Shown piece by piece: positions 13,417-23,695 of a stretch of 64,000 nucleotides of DNA. Below the pieces are notes generated by a model. It saw only the letters and a list, made by a program, of their open reading frames with translations. It had not been told where the DNA came from and searched no databases. Within the stretch, counting starts at the first letter, position 1. Every line of letters starts with the position of its first letter. The DNA lies in NCBI RefSeq assembly GCF_963675165.1, contig NC_087382.1:62001-126000 (forward strand). The letters are read 5' to 3'. The position numbers were made by a program, and so were the translations under genes. Origin of the DNA: Halichondria panicea. Taxonomy: Eukaryota > Porifera > Demospongiae > Suberitida > Halichondriidae.

Positions 13417-14971
13417 GGGATCAGTAACGGTGTTCGCCTCCAACTTTTAATTGCTTCCGGAAGCGGGGGCGTAGCTTCATTGCATACTCCACTAACCGTA
13501 GTAGCTAAATGATCTTTGACCTTGGTGCGTTACTGCCGGGATATTCGCTCACACATGGCATTCTAAGTACATCTATCCATCCATCCACTATCAGTATGTC
13601 TATTTTGAGCATGTCAACAGTGGTGGGAGGTGGGACAGGGGGTATTATCAGTTATCTTAGGGGTAAAGGACTGCTTGCAACTACCTGCGACTGTACAAGG
13701 TAGGTATCTTATATTATAATAAGGGATATCCATAATAAGCATAATTAGGAAAAATAGGTGTGATCAAAATAATAAACAAAAATAGGTGTGCTATTCCAAT
13801 GATCGAATGGCGAAGGTCTTCAGCAGGCTCGGATGGCGTCTGTTGGTCCTTCCCACAATGTAAGACCACCAGGAGCATCAGACACCTCAGTTTCTTCTCT
13901 AAGAGTAGGATTACTCTCCAACAGTGGTTGGTAGCCATTTTGTGGTGGTCCAGAGAATACCCTGTGACAGACATGGCAATGGAGGCTGAGGTGAGACCAT
14001 CCACGAGGTGTGATATATACCAATGGCTCAGAGAGGTATGCTCAGCAAAGCTGATCGCAACTGTTATCCGTCTTGGAGGAGCTGGTGTTATTGTTCAGAT
14101 CGATGAAAGTCTGTTCCGACACAAACCTAAGGTAAAATTGTGCTCACAATAATATTGTAAACACTTAAACACAATAGGGTGGACGGGGTAGGCGACCCAG
14201 GAGTGACTTGTGGGTGTTTGGGTTGGCTGACACGTCAACAACCCCTGCCACTGGCTTTGTCCAGTTAGTGGCAGATAGAAGAGCAGTCACACTCTTGCCT
14301 ATAATACAGGCACATGTTACCAGGCACAGTGATACATTCCGACTGTTGGGCCGCTTACAATAATGTAGCATCGTTGCCAAATGTTGGATCCCATGGCACC
14401 GTCAACCACAGTATTGAGTTTGTGAACAGCGTCACAGGGGTACACACACAAAACATTGAGAGCTATTGGAATAGAATTAAGATCAAGCTGAAGAGGATGC
14501 GGGGGGTGACAGAACAACAGTTGCCATCATACCTTGACGAGTTCATGTGGAGAGAGCGACTGTCAACCCCTCAATCGAAACAAGCTGCCTTTACCCAAGT
14601 AATGGCTGACATCGCCACACAGTATCCAGTCTAAGCCAAAATCATCTATCTGTCCATCCATCAATCATGATTGTATTATTCACTCGATTAATTAACTCTT
14701 CATTGTTTTCATCCATCCAGGAACATCAGTATCATATCACTTTCCCTTGTTTTCACATCCAGAAACATCACACACAGTATCATCCCAGTTTTGGATCAGT
14801 TTATCCATCCAGTATCATCTGTTTTCTTCAGCCAGTATCATTAATTTTTTTCTACAAATAAGGGCAGGTCAAAGGTCACTTAGCTACTACGGTTAGTAGA
14901 GTATGCAATGAAGCTACGCCCCCGCTTTCGGAAGCAATTAAAAGTTGGAGGCGAACACCGTTACTGATCCC
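13417..14971 (+). mobile_element. Merlin-type DNA transposon
   Basis: Terminal inverted repeats of about 75-85 bp, starting GGGATCAGTAACGGTGTTCG at 13417 and ending with the complement at 14971, bracket an ISXO2-like (IS1016/Merlin) transposase. Merlin elements normally give 8-9 bp target duplications, but none is evident here (CTTCACTT against ACGATACT), so the insertion may have been rearranged. CATCCAT-rich low-complexity sequence fills 14640-14840. Confidence 0.82.
13790..14634 (+). pseudogene. Merlin (ISXO2-like) transposase, interrupted
   Basis: First exon to about 14131 encodes RSIRHLSFFSKSRITLQQWL and later VIVQIDESLFRHKPK, which holds the first catalytic Asp/Glu region. A probable intron (GTAAAA to ACAATAG, about 14132-14178) leads to GGRGRRPRSDLWVFGLADTS and LPIIQAHV. 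A single-base break near 14316 shifts the frame into PGTVIHSDCWAAYNNV (second Asp) and NIESYWNRIKIKLKRMRG (third acidic residue region), ending at 14634. The N-terminal zinc-binding cysteines are degenerate and no start codon is convincing. The family cuts and pastes DNA through a DDE-type nuclease. The frame break makes this copy inactive unless it is a sequencing error. Confidence 0.85.
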
Positions 14972-15136
14972 ACGATACTACACGAATATAAATGTCACGA
15001 AAGTGAACGAGAATATCCATTCGTCAGAATCTGACGAACGACTGACGCATGCGCAGACAACTAGTACCAGGCCCAGTTGTTCGCCTAACCGTTATAAAAG
15101 CGAAAACTCGGCCTGGGATCGAGGCTAGCTGTGAAG

Positions 15137-15290
15137 CTGATACCGCACCAGATCGATTACAAGGTATGTTTCTCTTTATGTGTCAAGTTAGTTTCTGCAT
15201 AGCTCTTTCTGTTTTTGCTAGCCGTCGTGCTAAATCGTCCGGATTTTCATGTAGCTTGAATTTCCATGCTTTACTCTAGCAGCAGTAGCA
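15137..15290. repeat. Right arm of the 10.8-kb palindrome, displaced part
   Basis: Inverted copy of about 10850-11002 (for example GATACCGCACCAGATCGATT). It is separated from the rest of the right arm (11680-11898) by the 3.2-kb M1 insertion, which shows that the palindrome predates M1. Confidence 0.75.
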
Positions 15291-15897
15291 TTGGTAGCAG
15301 TAGTAGCACTGGTAGCAGTCTAGTAACACTGGTAGCACTGGTAGCATTGGTAGCAGTAGTAGCACTGGTAGCACTGGTAGCAGTAGCACTGGTAGCGCTG
15401 GTAGCAGCAGTAGCATTGGTAGCAGTAGTAGCACTGGTAGCAGTAGTAGCACTGGTAGCAGTAGTAGTAGCAGTAGCACTGGTAGCAGTAGTAGCACTGG
15501 TAGCAGTAGTAGCAGTAGTAGCACTGGTAGCACTGGTAGCAGTAGTAGCAGCAGTAGCATTGGTAGCAGTAGTAGCACTGGTAGCAGCACTAGTAGCGCT
15601 GGTAGCAGCAGTAGCACTGGTAGCGCTGGTAGCAGCAGTAGCACTGGTAGCACTGGTAGCAGCAGTAGCACTGGTAGCGCTGGTAGCAGTAGTAGCACTG
15701 GTAGCACTGGTAGCAGTAGTAGCACTGGTAGCGCTGGTAGCAGCAGTAGCACTGGTAGCGCTGGTAGCAGTAGTAGCACTGGTAGCGCTGATAGCACTGG
15801 TAGCAGCAGTAGCACTGGTAGCACTGGTAGCAGCACTGGTATCGCTGGTAGCAGCAGTAGCACTGGTAGCGCTGGTAGCAGCAGTAGCACTGGTAGA
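15277..15897. repeat. Minisatellite, GGTAGCACT / GGTAGCAGTAGTAGCACT units
   Basis: About 620 bp of 9- and 18-bp variants. All six frames stay open for most of the array, giving low-complexity translations that are not proteins. The edges are inverted: CTTTACTCTA before it and TAGAGTAAAG after it. A small related block lies at 10805-10858 next to the same GAGTAAAG motif. Downstream (15900-16350) no gene is seen; the motif TCGGACA or TCCGG recurs at 15930, 16070, 16092 and 16280-16310. Confidence 0.92.
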
Positions 15898-16476
15898 GTA
15901 AAGTATCAATCACCGGACGTCATCATATGTCGGACACCGATATCGTCAAAACTACAAAAGATACAGACACAATTCAAAGACTATTTTAAAGCTAATGTCT
16001 TATGCTATCTATTCTCCAAATTGTGTAGCTATACTGTGAAAATTGTTTGTTTTATAGCTGAAAGAAAACGCTGTCCGGTGGTAGCGATTGTCGGACAAAA
16101 ACAACGTAAGTTCGGACAGTGCTGATATTCTCACCAGTAAGGACTCCTGCGAAAATGTAAGAACTGAGCACTATAGCGGAACTCTTTAGCTAGCTGCAGA
16201 CCAAAAAATGAAGCTCAAACTCCTATCAGGCTCTGCACTACACTCAGTTGAACTGGTAAAGGTATCTCGATCAATAAATCGGACATTGCGGTTATGATCA
16301 ATTAACCGGACAATCGTACAAAGGCCACTTTTGAACCATTTCTCTTTTATCAGGGCCGTAGCCACCAACTTTAGAGTGGTCATGTTGTTACGTGCGCCGA
16401 ATTTTTTGAGGCCACGCCCGTTTCCGGTATCATTGGTAACGCCCCTTCTCTACTGGCTATACTGCTGGACTAGATT

Positions 16477-16565
16477 TAGCCTCGTCCCAGGCCGAGTTTT
16501 CGCTTTTATAACGGTTGTTCGCCTACCCGTTATAAAAGCGAAAACTCGGCCTGGGATCGAGGCTA
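16477..16565. mobile_element. TAGCCTCG-family mini element (M3), 89 bp
   Basis: Nearly all terminal inverted repeat: TAGCCTCGTCCCAGGCCGAG and complement, with inner CGCTTTTATAACGG pairing as in M1. Perfect 9-bp duplication GACTAGATT at 16468-16476 and 16566-16574. Confidence 0.9.
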
Positions 16566-16960
16566 GACTAGATTCTGTTCAGCTTTAAAGCTTAGCCCTA
16601 ACACAAATGTTACAGAACACAACATTGATTCTTATCATGATAGAGAAACAGCAAAGTTGTATTTGGCAAGACCACAGAACTGGTTTGGACTTTCGCTTGG
16701 GGAACAAAAAATGGTTGGCTGGATGGTGAGCTTGGTCTGGAAGACTTGGAAGGGATTCTCTCTCGCCATAGCAATGATAGCATGTAGATTAATAGTCGTG
16801 ATCACTTATAGTTCTAGCATACTTGCATGTTTTGCACTGCAGAAGAAGTTCACTGCATTTTTTGTCCATTATGTGTTTACTGTAGTGACGACCATTGCCT
16901 ACTCACCTCGGAAAAAGTGGTCAGGTTGAAACCTGACTAACCTGACTGGTGGCTACGGCC

Positions 16961-17008
16961 TAGCCTCGAATCCAGGCCGCTTGAACAAACGGCCTGGAAT
17001 CGAGGCTA
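16961..17008. mobile_element. TAGCCTCG-family micro element (M4), 48 bp
   Basis: Two 18-bp inverted ends (TAGCCTCGAATCCAGGCC) with almost no loop, flanked by perfect 9-bp duplications GCTACGGCC at 16952-16960 and 17009-17017. This is among the smallest transposon copies one could recognise. Confidence 0.9.
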
Positions 17009-17439
17009 GCTACGGCCCTGTTTATACAGCATGAAAATGGTAAGTTACTTGTATATCTAGTATTCATGGTTAAATTAACAGCCAAAGACGGTTGCCTATG
17101 AGCATACAGGTAGTATAGATCTAGTTTAGATCATGTACTCACTGACAAGGTAGAATCCACAACTTGCTGGCGCTCATGCATCATTTATAGAGTAGATATA
17201 CAAAACATTAATTTTTAATAATAATCAGAACACAATGTAAAACAATAGCAAAATCGTTTTCCTAGGCTCGGATGATTGACTTGCACTTTCGAATATCTGG
17301 AGCAAGGTCACGTGATCACGATCTTCACCGTTCCAACTCTACCAGCACACGGAATTTTCAGAGTCTAGGAGGACACCCATGCAGAAGAGGGGGTAAACCA
17401 CCACACAAGATTGTTACAGTACGTACAGTAGGCACTCTG

Positions 17440-18240
17440 GGAGTCAAAGGTTGTAGTTTTTTGCCCAGTCCCATTCCGTGTTGTGTTTTATATGTATCCA
17501 TGCAGCTACTAGCTGCTGACGATCGAGCTACCTCCGATGTTGCTACGTCTGCAAAGGGCATCACAGGTATCACAGGTATCTTATTCCGAAATGTGTATTA
17601 TCGTGTACATTATTATGTGGCATAAACGTCTTACAAGAAGACGATAAGAAGAAGGTGTAAAGCAATGCTCAAGGCTGTAAGTACACTTGGAGTCAAAGGT
17701 TTGTTTAATGACTACCTAATACCTCCTTATATAGTATTACGTCTGCAAAGGGTATTACCAAGGGCTTATAAAGAGAAGAGGGCATGCAACTACAATCTAT
17801 CGTATTATAAATAGGCGGATGCTTATGTCTAAAAATAGTTATTGCACGTGCACTTTATACTCTAGACTATAGCCTTGTTTTACTCCAGCGCCCAAGACTG
17901 TAGAAGTCAAAGGTTATAGTTCATTGCCCAGTCCCATTTCGTGTTAATTGTGTTTATGTATCCAATTTTCCAGCTACTCTTGACGAGACTAGATCTACTT
18001 CCGATGAAGTTACGTCTGTTAAGAGCATCACAGGTATCAGTAACGTAAATGCCAATTAATACACGTGGCACAAAAGTCTTTAATTTTTCAGAACCCAAGA
18101 GGTCTCTCAGAAGAGAAGTGCCCAAGGCTGTATAGGCACACTGGGATAATTCCCATTATTCCAGCTACTTCTGACGAGACTACCACCAATGGTTCATGCA
18201 GATCTACGTCTGCAAAAGGTATCAAAGATATTAAACATGC
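17440..18240 (+). repeat. Degenerate tandem array with exon-like units
   Basis: Three diverged units at about 17440-17580, 17895-18040 and 18110-18230. Each shares AGTCAAAGGTT or a similar start, a CAG acceptor-like site, then GCTACT..GACGA..ACTACG and TCTGCAAAGGGCATCACAGG before a GTATC donor-like site. They look like duplicated short exons of an unrecognised plus-strand gene. A partial unit (TCTGCAAAGGGTATTACC) lies at about 17740. No complete coding sequence could be assembled. Confidence 0.45.
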
Positions 18241-18256
18241 CCATACGTATATAGAG

Positions 18257-18650
18257 TAATCAACCAATTCACGGACATACTACTATTCCGGACGCTCGTA
18301 GCAAACAAACGGATTATCATATCACCTCAGATTTGGTATCACCGTGTAGCCCTACCATAGGTAGATTAATCCTCCAAGAATCAGCTTCTGAAAGTAAGAA
18401 GTCTACAAGCTACAGCAACAAATACACGCGTGGCCGTAGTATGCAAAAGTCGGTCAAAACCACCAATTTGCAGACAGCGCTTTTTTTCTAGCGAACGTAC
18501 TTCAAGGAGCTTGCAAACTTGTGCAGGTAGTAGTACTACCCTAGTGCTAGCTACGTCTGACAAAACTAGAATCACTCTCTAAAGACTCCAGCTGCAGCAA
18601 GTCAACAAACTGATCTTGTAGTCTAATCTGAGGACAGACACACCCATAAA
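18257..18650 (+). repeat. Duplicated segment, copy 2 of 2 (with 1436-1830)
   Basis: Nearly identical to 1436-1830, with small indels such as an extra GGCCGTAGTATG near 18430. It ends about 60 bp before the first proposed exon of the transposase pseudogene and may be that element's 5' region. Confidence 0.65.
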
Positions 18651-18709
18651 TTTGTTTTGACCACGTGGCTTGTGAACTCTACTCTGGAAGACTCCAGAGA
18701 CTCTTGGAA

Positions 18710-20553
18710 ATGGCAATTGGAGGTAAGAATATGGTGCTGATGATCACTTCAGTGGCATTTTATTGTAGGTAAAAATGTGCTAGAAGTGGTGGAAGACAGG
18801 TATCTGACAGAGATGAGCAAGGTATAGGATGTAGATCCGTTGATAGATCTAGCTAGCATATTCTATCGTCTTGAGCCTCTCCAGATCTCTGCATTAAACG
18901 TTATTTTTACTCTACAGGATGGCATCTTACCAATTCAGTCACGAATTATAAGAAGTAAATCAATTGTACAATCGACCAAAGATTCAACTGAGGCTTCTCA
19001 ATTACGCTCTGGACCGTATCTTCAATGGTGCGATGAGCAGATGGAGGGCGCAATTGCTGCTGTTCACGCGGGTCAGTCTATTAGAAAAGCAGCTATGATA
19101 TATAATGTTCCACGATCGACATTGTCGGATAGAATAACCGGGAAAGTAGAAATCGGTAGCAGACCAGGAAAAAAACCGTATCTTACGATCCAGGAAGAGG
19201 AAGAAGTAGTGTTGTTTCTAAAGAAATGTGCTATAGTATAGGTTATCCTTTTACAAAACGGGAAGCAATAGCACTAGTGCAACGAGTTCTGAACGGTAAA
19301 GGTCTTGAACGATCTGTTACAGATGGTTGGTGGGCTAGATTTTCCCAACGCCATCCCTCGCTATCCTTACGTACGGCAATGTCCCTCTCTCTTGCACGTG
19401 CAATGGCTACTGACAATGAAGTGCTAGGACGATACTACGACTTACTGGAAGACACGTTAGTTAAAAACGATTTACTGAATGATCCTCACAGGATATATAA
19501 TTGCGACGAGACTGGTTTACCGTTAAACCCTAAACCTTTGAAGGTCATTGATCTCAAGAATGCCAAACATCCTTCCTATATTACCGGCGAAACTAAAACT
19601 CAAGTAACAGTCTTAGCATGCACCAATGCTCCTGGTGCTGTGATTCCTCCTTTTTGTATTTTTGATCGAAAAACCCTTAACCCTCTGTTGACAAAGGGTG
19701 AAGTTCCTGGTACCCTATACGGGCTATCTGGAAATGGATGGATGACTCGGGATCTCTTTAATGAATGGTTCCAAAGACATTTTCTGTTGTATGCTCCATC
19801 GACTCGACCATTATTATTACTTTTAGATGGTCATTCTTCGCTTTATTGCCCTGAGACGATACGGGCTGCTGCTGCTTCTCAAATCATCATTTTTGCTCTT
19901 CCTCCCCATACGACCCCATACGACGCACTTGACACCGCCTCTTGATAAGTCGGCCTTTGCTTGTTTGAAGAAATCGTGGCGAAAAGTTTGTCATGAGTTT
20001 ATTGTTAGCAATCCTGGCCGTGTGGTTACTAGGTATGAGTTTAGTATGCTTTTTTCCCAAGCTTGGTGTGAGAGCATGACGATCCGAAATGTTTCATCGG
20101 GTTTTACGGTCACTGGAATCTGTCCATTTGAACGAAAGCTTCCTGAGTTAGATTTTGAGCCTGAAAAAATTCCACAAGCCAATGGAATTGCTTACATTCC
20201 TTTGTATATAGCACTCCCTCAAGACGCTCTTGTTGTAATGGTTCTGTTTCATCCTCATGTTATCTTTCACCCGATGAAGAACCATTCAGGCACCAAGATC
20301 AATACATGGCCGTCAAGGTTCGTGAGGGACGCACCTTGTCGAAGTTTTTGAAGACTCCCCTACCACCAAGACGACTCCCAACGAAACATGGAAAAAAAGC
20401 GGAGTAGTTCTGACGAGTACCGAAAATCTTCGGATAATTAATATTAAAGAGGACGAAAAGAAGGAAAAGGAAAGACTAAAAGCTGAAAGGCAGAGAATAA
20501 GAGAGGAGAAAAAGCTGCTGAAGTACTCCAAGGCAAAAAAGAGTCATATAATA
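18710..20553 (+). pseudogene. pogo/Tigger-type transposase with two 5' introns, frameshifted
   Basis: Proposed start ATG 18710; exons 18710-18722, 18769-18821 and 18918 onward, GT-AG, keeping one frame (MAIGG, KNVLEVVEDRYLTEMSK, DGILPIQSRI). An N-terminal psq-like helix-turn-helix is at about 19020-19150 (IRKAAMIYNVPRSTLSDRI), followed by a CENP-B-like second DNA-binding part (DGWWARFSQRHPSLSLRTA) and the DDE_1 nuclease with NCDETGLP, LLLDGHSS and PPLDKSAF as the acidic residues. The C-terminal tail is Lys/Glu-rich to about 20553. Frame breaks occur near 19230, at 19915-19934 (an exact 10-bp tandem duplication), near 20250 and near 20395. Related proteins include Jerky and Tigger-derived genes. 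Inactive as it stands; terminal repeats were not found. Confidence 0.82.
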
Positions 20554-20987
20554 AGGTACAGTAAATTACTTTATTTTTCTTCTGGGATATCAGGCACTTT
20601 CTACCATGTGTTTTCTAGCTGATGTTCATGTGAGCTATGACTGAGTATGCATGGGCAGGATTTGATTGGTTGGTTGCTCTTTGTATTTGATTGTGGTTGA
20701 GATGGTGTGGCCTAAATTGAGTAATACTAGGCTGGTGGAATGTGATGAACATAAGCTATGTGCTACACCTTAAAATATGGTAGTTGGCTCGTTCTGCCCT
20801 TTCCAAATGATTAATGATATATCCCTTTTTTATCCTCAATAATTATTGTGAGTTATTCACTTGGGGCCATGTTGAATAATTATTGTAAGCTATGTTTACA
20901 TTTGAAGTCATGTTTTCATATAGGACTTATGCTGTAATACAGGTCATTCTAATTCTGACCTTGAAGGAGGCTTAAACTATAACATTA

Positions 20988-20988
<1 letters not shown>

Positions 20989-21034
<46 letters not shown>

Positions 21035-21090
21035 CGTGCGTGCGTGTGTGTGTGCGTGCGCGTGCGTGCGTGCGTGCTGTGTGCATTTGT
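20989..21090. repeat. (TG)n / (TGCG)n microsatellite
   Basis: TG repeats grading into CGTG units just upstream of the duplicated TRAF-like block. Other sequence from 20554 to 20988 shows no gene. Confidence 0.93.
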
Positions 21091-21328
21091 GCATGTGTGC
21101 ATGGTGTGTGAATCATGAATACATGTAGATCTATGCATACAGATGTCCACTAACTGACCACACACACACCAGCTGCATGAATTTATTTCTCGTGTATACT
21201 TAATTTATGGGTTAGAAGACATGTGACTATTTGGAAAGCGTGAATAACAAGTAATTGACAATATTCATTATCAGAGGAGGCGACACACTCTGTTTAGACA
21301 AGAAAAATACACACTATCAAGTTGAGTG

Positions 21329-22665
21329 ATGGCAGCACTGAACGCTGACAAGAGAATAATAGGATTCGATTGTGACTTTGTGACGCCACTATCTCCGAAA
21401 TACATCCAGTCCCAGTGTCCAATTTGTTTTCTTATCATTCGAGAGCCCCACCAGGTCACATGCTGTGCATGGAAAGAAGTTTTGCCAAGCTTGTATTGAA
21501 CGCATCAAAGCAACTAATAATGTGTGCCCAACTTGCAATAAAAAGGAGTTTTCGAATTTTCCCGACATAGGTGTAAAACAATTGCTCTACGATTTGAAAG
21601 TTCGCTGTAGCCACAAGAGAGACGGACGGGTGTGAGTGGACGGGGGAACTGAGACAGCTTGATGAGCACCTCAACACAGATCCATGACCAGAGAAACAAC
21701 TCGATGGATGTCAGTTTGTCGAGATCGATTGCATCTATAATTGCAGGAACCATCAGCAGCGAAGGTACATCCCATTCCACCAAGTTAAAGATTGCCTCAG
21801 ACGACCAATCAGTTGTGAGCATTGCTATGACTACAAATCTACCTATGATGATGTCACCAACAACCACTGGCCTGTGTGTGGGTCCTTCCCTGTCCCCTGC
21901 CCTAACCAGTGTGGTTCAACTATCCAACGTCAGAATATAGACAGCCATGTTGCCGATGAGTGCCCCCTGACCACCATCCACTGTGACTTCCACCACGTAG
22001 GCTGTGCTGTGAAACTCTCTCGACAAGACATGCCAGAACACCTGAGAGAGAATCTACTCACACACATCTCTCTATTGGCCACCAGTCATGACAAGCAACA
22101 AGCTGAGATTACACAACAAAGAGGAGAAGAAATCACCAGTTTGAAAGCTAAAGTTAAAACTGATCTGGAGCGAATGCAACAACTGCTCACGACAGCACCA
22201 CCTCCCATCGTGAACTCTAGACCTCTTGGTCTCCCTGTCCTTACAATGACTGAATTTCAACGGTACAAGAGAACTAACAACCGCTGGTTCTCCCCTCCAG
22301 TCTACATCCACCATCAAGGATACAAGATCTGTCTCAGAGTGAATGCTAACGGCTTCGCCAGATGCAAAGGAACACACGTCTCAGTGTGGGTCCTCTTCAT
22401 GAGAGGAGAGTTTAACGATTCTCTGAAATGGCCATTTTGTGGTGTGATTTCATTTCAATTACTGGACCAGGTCAATAACGACCATAAAACAGGCACAAAC
22501 ATCTATGACGATAAAACATCTAACAAGAACTGTACCAGAGTGACAGAGGGAGAGAGATCAGAAGGGCGAGGAAATGGAATGTTCATTGTTCACACTGAAC
22601 TGGAGCCCAGGTATTTACAAAACGACACCCTTCTCTTCCAAATACACAAAGTAGAACTGAAGTAG
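21329..22665 (+). pseudogene. TRAF-like paralogue, N-terminal half broken
   Basis: About 90% identical by eye to 6621-7943, including 5' and 3' flanks (21213-23243 against 6495-8133). The ATG is kept (MAAL). A 4-bp insertion at about 21468 inside the RING and another at about 21626 (GACG duplicated) shift the frame, and a CGA codon became TGA near 21685. From there to 22665 the second zinc-finger region, coiled coil and MATH domain are uninterrupted; one extra codon lies in the coiled coil. It could at most make an N-terminally truncated zinc-finger/MATH protein. The 3' end has a short tandem duplication (AGTAGTTGCTTTAAGAGTGC twice, 22662-22725). Confidence 0.85.
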
Positions 22666-22854
22666 TTGCTTTAAGAGTGCTCCCATACCAACTACATACA
22701 AAGTAGAACTTAAGTAGTTGCTTTAAGAGTGCATGATAACTATATACACAGACAATTATAACTACAATAGTATACTATAGACTACGTGCATTGTGATGTA
22801 CATTGAAAATTGGTTTATATTAGCACTAAGTTTTGTTATCTAACACAAGAAAAG

Positions 22855-23191
22855 CAGGGGCGGATCCAGGATTCTTGATAGGGGGGAGTAAAAAGGTCAT
22901 CTGTTTTTCAAGCACAATGTGTTTCCTGCATGACTGTTCATGCTCAGTAATAAATTGGGTGTGGCCATGATAATAATTATAACCGTAGCTACGTGCTATC
23001 CAGTGCATGCAGTGAGTTGATAGCTAGCCTCGATTTCATTCCAGGCCGATTGAAAAAGGCGCCTTTTTCAAGCGGCCTGGAATCGAGGCTAGTTGATAGC
23101 TAGCTCTAGATTCTATTCTTCAGGCTTATCATCAAGGCCAGGGGCAGGGGGGTGCTCAAGCCCCCAAAGCTTCCCACTGGATCCGCCACTG
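22855..23191. mobile_element. hAT-like element, CAGGGGCGGATCCAGG ends
   Basis: 337 bp; ends CAGGGGCGGATCCAGGATT and TGGATCCGCCACTG; 5-bp target duplication AAAAG at 22850-22854 and 23192-23196. The paralogous TRAF locus has the empty site at about 8072 (AAGAAAAGGGTAG), which proves insertion after the TRAF duplication. M5 is nested in it. Confidence 0.85.
23025..23091. mobile_element. TAGCCTCG-family mini element (M5), 67 bp
   Basis: Ends TAGCCTCGATTTCATTCCAG and complement, around a GAAAAAGGCGCCTTTTTC palindrome. Perfect 9-bp duplication GTTGATAGC at 23016-23024 and 23092-23100. Confidence 0.9.
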
Positions 23192-23243
23192 AAAAGGGTA
23201 GAGAGGGTGAGGGTGGGGCAATAGGTAAGGATGACAACCTCTA

Positions 23244-23590
23244 TAAAATGACCAAATTACACTCACCCCCTCCCATACCCATGCAACTCACGTGCATGGT
23301 TCCATTCTCTATGCTCCTAAAGTTGACACTGAGGGACAGCCGCACAAGACCACTGATTGATTGCCCTACAGCAATGAACACATGTAACACTCAACTACAT
23401 TAAAGACGACTGGTTACCTTGGTGATGGTCTGTAGCAATCAGAGGAAGCCATTCTTATAGAGAGCAGCTTTATCACCAGCAAACATATTGTTCCTTATAA
23501 CTTCACCCAGCCTTCAATGACCTACAAATAAACTCGAACTAGAAAAATACTAAATTGAATATAAATTATATATATCAACACCGCATATAT
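23244..23590. other. Unique stretch between two duplications, no confirmed gene
   Basis: Lies between the end of the TRAF duplication and the breakpoint of the phospholipase inverted duplication. On the minus strand a few exon-like pieces with splice-like borders can be read (near 23440-23475 and 23285-23355), but no known domain is visible. Confidence 0.35.
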
Positions 23591-23607
23591 GAACCAATTT
23601 CACTTAC

Positions 23608-23695
23608 TGAGGACAATGGGTGATGGGGTAGCCTCACATTGCTCGAGTAGTATCACCACAGCAACACACACCACCAGCGTTAGCAGCTGCATCAT
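23608..23695 (-). pseudogene. Orphan first exon of an LPLA2/LCAT-like gene
   Basis: 88 bp on the minus strand, ATG ATG CAG start at 23695, encoding a signal peptide (MMQLLTLVVCVAVVILLEQC, then EATPSPIVL) with an intact GTAAGTG donor. It is almost identical to exon 1 of copy D (45502-45586), and about 1.2 kb of upstream sequence matches too. No exons 2-4 follow; the sequence diverges 15 bp into the intron. It is therefore a promoter and signal-peptide exon cut off from its gene by the duplication breakpoint. Confidence 0.85.

Larger units (their letters stand above)
11899..15127. mobile_element. TAGCCTCG-family inverted-repeat transposon (M1), 3.2 kb, carrying two other elements
   Basis: Terminal inverted repeats of about 90 bp (TAGCCTCGATCCCAGGC at the left, complement ending 15127; inner TCTGCGCATGCGTCA conserved). 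Target duplication 11890-11898 and 15128-15136, GCTGCGAAG against GCTGTGAAG (one mismatch). The interior holds a smaller member of the same family (12328-13142) and a Merlin element (13417-14971), with little else; 11990-12320 shows no gene. The 9-bp duplication points to the Mutator-like superfamily or a relative, but no transposase of its own is visible, so it is non-autonomous. Confidence 0.82.
16351..17020. mobile_element. hAT-like element with CAGGGCCGTAGCCACC ends and 5-bp duplication
   Basis: Ends CAGGGCCGTAGCCACCA and TGGTGGCTACGGCCCTG; the right end is split by M4. Target duplication TTTAT at 16346-16350 and 17021-17025. Two small TAGCCTCG elements are nested in it. The interior has an open frame at 16657-16929 with hydrophobic stretches but no recognised domain; it may be captured sequence. 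CAG...CTG ends suggest hAT or a relative; no transposase is visible. Confidence 0.72.

Noticed and set aside
13417-14971. Target duplication for the Merlin element
   Set aside because: The bases next to the two ends (CTTCACTT and ACGATACT) do not match; none is claimed.
15266-15913. Long open frames on both strands rich in Ala/Val, Ser/Thr/Ala, Leu/Pro or Tyr/Cys
   Set aside because: They result from a stop-free 9-bp minisatellite read in every frame; composition is fully explained by the repeat.
16657-16929. 90-residue frame with hydrophobic segments, possible membrane protein
   Set aside because: It lies within a hAT-like element, has no family motif, and no second copy supports it.
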